A stretch of 64,000 bases of DNA. Origin: JBAYIE01 sp041665785 (lineage in GTDB: Bacteria; Bacteroidota; Bacteroidia; UKL13-3). Location of the stretch: the NCBI GenBank assembly GCA_041665785.1, contig JBAYIE010000007.1, positions 45,379 to 109,378 of the forward strand, written 5' to 3'. A program made the position numbers and the translations under genes. The notes beneath the pieces were generated by a model, which had not been told where the DNA came from, did not search any database, and saw only the letters and a program-made list of their open reading frames with translations. Positions within the stretch are counted from its first letter, which is position 1. Every line of letters starts with the position of its first letter. Below are positions 61,937 through 64,000 of the stretch, piece by piece.

Positions 61937-62926
61937 ATGAAAGCAATTATCCCTGTTGCAGGCATCGGAACCCGTCTCCGTCCGCATACCCATACCCAGC
62001 CCAAAGCCCTTATTCCCATTGCCGGTAAGCCCATCATCGGTCATATTATTGATAACCTTATGGCAGCCGGAATTCAGGATTACGTTTTCGTAATCGGGTA
62101 TATGGGCGATAAAATTGAGCAGTATATTTCCCAGAGTTATCCCGGTATTACCGCCACGTTTGTGATTCAAACCACCGGCAGAGGAACGGGTTATGCCATC
62201 TGGCTGACCAAAGAGATCGTGAAAGAAGAAGAATTGCTCATTGTATTGGGCGATACCATCGCCGATGTGAATTACAAAGAATTGATCAAAAACGATACTT
62301 CTACCGTTTGTGTGAAGAAAGTGGACGATCCGCGCTTGTTTGGAGTGGCCGAGCTCAACGACGATCTTACCGTGCGCAGACTGGTGGAAAAACCCACTAT
62401 CCCCAAATCCAATCTGGCTCTGGTTGGGATCTATTATATCAAAGAAACGCATATCCTTTTCGACGCACTCGAACACCTCATCATCAACCGCATTACCACG
62501 CAAAACGAGTTTCACCTCACCGATGCCATGATGCGCATGGTAGATACAGGCGTGGTGATAAAAACCCTGGATGTCGACAATTGGTTTGATTGCGGAAAAA
62601 AAGAAATTCTGCTGGCAACAAACGCTACGTTATTACGGCGCATGCAAATTGATTATTCGAATTACAAATTCGAAAATACCATCATCATTCCACCTGTATT
62701 TATTGGTGAAAACTGCCGGATCAACAATTCCATCATCGGCCCCAATGTTTCCATCGGCGATCATGCCATGCTGCATTATGCTGTACTTTCCGATTCCATC
62801 ATCGGTCCGTATGCGCAAATCGATTATGCCATATTAGACCGTTCGCTGATTGGCAACGATGCTTTACTCAAAGGTATGAAGCAAAGCCTGAATATCGGGG
62901 ATAGTACCGAGATTAATTTTGGGTAG
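61937..62926 (+). CDS. Sugar-1-phosphate nucleotidyltransferase
   Basis: A 329-residue RmlA/GlmU-like enzyme that makes an NDP-sugar. The N-terminal Rossmann domain has IIPVAGIGTRLRPHTHTQPK (signature GxGTRLRPxTxxxPK), ILVLGDT-like LLIVLGDTIADV and VVIKTLDVDNWFDCGKK. The C-terminal part (about 250-315) has hexapeptide-like repeats (IIPPVFIGENCRI, NNSIIGPNVSIGDHAML). The exact sugar and nucleotide cannot be read. It is a single gene with its own promoter and is followed by mazEF. Confidence 0.9.
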   Translation: MKAIIPVAGIGTRLRPHTHTQPKALIPIAGKPIIGHIIDNLMAAGIQDYVFVIGYMGDKIEQYISQSYPGITATFVIQTTGRGTGYAIWLTKEIVKEEELLIVLGDTIADVNYKELIKNDTSTVCVKKVDDPRLFGVAELNDDLTVRRLVEKPTIPKSNLALVGIYYIKETHILFDALEHLIINRITTQNEFHLTDAMMRMVDTGVVIKTLDVDNWFDCGKKEILLATNATLLRRMQIDYSNYKFENTIIIPPVFIGENCRINNSIIGPNVSIGDHAMLHYAVLSDSIIGPYAQIDYAILDRSLIGNDALLKGMKQSLNIGDSTEINFG

Positions 62927-63005
62927 GGGAAACACCTACTAGAGGGAACTTAAGTTAAAGATAATCTTAGCGCAAAAAAATATTGCATAATGCATTTAGT
63001 TGTAA

Positions 63006-63023
63006 TAACTTTGTAATTACAAA
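63006..63023 (+). promoter_or_regulatory. mazEF promoter with overlapping palindrome
   Basis: TAACTTTG (63006-63013) is a perfect -7 element with TTG at 62983-62985 at 20-bp spacing. The palindrome TTTGTAATTACAAA (63010-63023) overlaps its 3' end, and TTGTAA also occurs 11 bases earlier at 63000-63005. This placement fits autorepression by the antitoxin. Confidence 0.65.
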
Positions 63024-63034
63024 TCGATTAAAAA

Positions 63035-63280
63035 ATGGATATTTCAGTTATACCAATTGGTAACTCTAAAGGGATTCGATTGTCAAAAACAATTTTAGAG
63101 AAATATGGAATTATAGATACGGTTGAATTGGTGCTTGAAAAAGGGTATATCATTTTAAAACCAAAAGCAACGCCGCGAAAAGGTTGGGAACGTTCATTCA
63201 AAAAAATGCACGAGAATGGCGACGATAAGAATCTGATGTCGGACTTTTTTGAAGATGAAAACTCAGAAGAATGGAGATGA
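63035..63280 (+). CDS. mazE: MazE/AbrB-family antitoxin
   Basis: An 81-residue protein with the SpoVT/AbrB swapped-hairpin DNA-binding domain (IPIGNSKGIRLSKTILEKYGI, then VELVLEKGYIILKPK). An acidic tail (MSDFFEDENSEEWR) is the usual toxin-binding part. It starts 12 bases after the palindromic operator and overlaps the toxin gene by 10 bases, the normal toxin-antitoxin arrangement. Confidence 0.92.
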   Translation: MDISVIPIGNSKGIRLSKTILEKYGIIDTVELVLEKGYIILKPKATPRKGWERSFKKMHENGDDKNLMSDFFEDENSEEWR

Positions 63281-63594
63281 AGCAATATCAGATTGTTTTG
63301 GTTAATCTCGATCCTACAATTGGAAGGGAGATGAAGAAAACCAGACCTTGCGTAATTCTGTCTCCCAATGAGATGAACAAGTATCTGGATACTATTGTGG
63401 TTGCACCAATGACAAGTAGTTCTAAATCATACCCTACAAGAGTTGAAGTGAAGCATAACAAAACAAAAGGATGGGTAGTACTTGATCAGATCCGGTCTAT
63501 CGACAGAAAGCGGGTAATGAAAGTGTTGGATGCTCTTTCAGACAAAGAGATTCAATGGGTTAAAGGTGTGATCAAAGAAACGTATGTCGACTAA
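63271..63594 (+). CDS. mazF: MazF-family endoribonuclease toxin
   Basis: A 107-residue PemK/MazF toxin that cleaves mRNA at short motifs when free of antitoxin. YQIVLVNLDPTIGREMKKTRPCVILSP is the diagnostic opening (the REMKKTRP loop), then TIVVAPMTSSSKSYPTRVEV and KGWVVLDQIRSIDRKRV. It is complete and in frame, so it is probably functional. The 10-base overlap with mazE couples their translation. Confidence 0.93.
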   Translation: MEMKQYQIVLVNLDPTIGREMKKTRPCVILSPNEMNKYLDTIVVAPMTSSSKSYPTRVEVKHNKTKGWVVLDQIRSIDRKRVMKVLDALSDKEIQWVKGVIKETYVD

Positions 63595-64000
63595 GGCAAT
63601 CCTAAATGAATGAATAGAATTTAAGGTATTATATGAATTGGGATCTTGTGTTTGATCCAAAAAGATGTTTTTTTAAAAATCCTGGATAGCACAACATGTT
63701 AATAGGATTAGGCGTCTAAATCCCTAAAACCATTACATGCGAAGTAAAAGTTGCAAATTTTAGCATAATGTTCAATCGGTGGGGACCGGCCTTATAGTTT
63801 TGACGTAGTATTCGAGCGTTTCAAAGATGCGCCGGGACTAGTAAGCAATCCGTAAAACTGCACAGGCCAAGCGGGTTGCGTGATTCGGGTTGCGTGGCCT
63901 TTGGAGCGCGTAGAATGCAAGGAGAAACTATACAGCCTTGAATTTCTTTGCTTACTTTCTTTTTTCAAGAAAAGAAAGTGAGTGCGGTTTGGGGCGCATA
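63595..64000. other. Gene-free right end with a strong inverted repeat
   Basis: No supported gene is present; the longest readable frames are short. From about 63770 the sequence turns GC-richer and contains AGCGCGTAGAATGC, similar to a string near 49550. At 63954-63979 ACTTTCTTTT-TTCAAG-AAAAGAAAGT is a perfect 10-bp-arm hairpin. The block may be an interspersed repeat cut by the window end. Confidence 0.5.

Overview
The window is a chromosomal segment of a member of the Bacteroidota. The evidence is a TonB-dependent receptor with an N-terminal carboxypeptidase-regulatory-like domain, several secreted proteins with type IX secretion (T9SS) sorting tails, a DUF5686 protein, an IPExxxVDY-family gene next to pyk, and TAnnTTTG-type -7 promoter elements. 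Finer taxonomy cannot be read from the sequence. Almost everything is chromosomal backbone. I see no rRNA, tRNA, CRISPR array, prophage or intact insertion sequence.

Layout. 0.5-5 kb: pyk, an IPExxxVDY gene and the divergent acpP-fabF-rnc run. 6-29 kb: a signalling island bordered by two tandem-domain universal stress proteins. It holds a four-gene surface operon (two TPR/beta-barrel proteins, two propeller-like lipoproteins), three class III nucleotide cyclases with unrelated sensor halves, an nSTAND-WD40 ATPase, a T9SS protein plus TonB receptor, a VOC protein, a NarL-type two-component pair and an HD phosphohydrolase. 29-43 kb: an Fe-S (CCG) protein, a T9SS protein, the DUF5686/cyclophilin/hypothetical operon, a giant lamin-tail surface protein, asd with a cytochrome b5-like gene, a barrel protein, creD and a histidine kinase. 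43-52 kb: a formamidase-like hydrolase, rluD, a CxxCH-bearing T9SS protein, a long-chain acyl-CoA ligase with a barrel protein, kup and an orphan paaD. 52-64 kb: pnp, rpsO, accD, fbaB, a GNAT gene, the glyA/methyltransferase/ABC exporter operon, a sugar nucleotidyltransferase and a mazEF toxin-antitoxin pair.

Main discovery candidate. Six promoters in the island carry the same imperfect dyad, TATCCCC-N6-GGTGATT in the direction of transcription, always 20 or 21 bp upstream of a TAnnTTTG-like -7 element. The dyad centre therefore falls near -41/-42, where class II activators bind. The sites precede the surface operon, one cyclase, the nSTAND gene, the T9SS-TonB-cyclase operon, the response regulator itself and the HD-Usp operon. 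I infer one regulon, probably controlled by the island's own NarL-type regulator or by a cAMP-binding CRP/FNR protein encoded elsewhere. It would link surface sensing, cAMP synthesis by three differently triggered cyclases, and a possible HD phosphodiesterase.

Non-coding curiosities include a 45-47 bp hairpin repeat family with an 11-bp GGGGATAGTT minisatellite beside pnp, REP-like hairpins near 40.6 and 43.5 kb, TAATGGTTATT-type repeats at two loci, and a perfect palindrome at the mazEF promoter.
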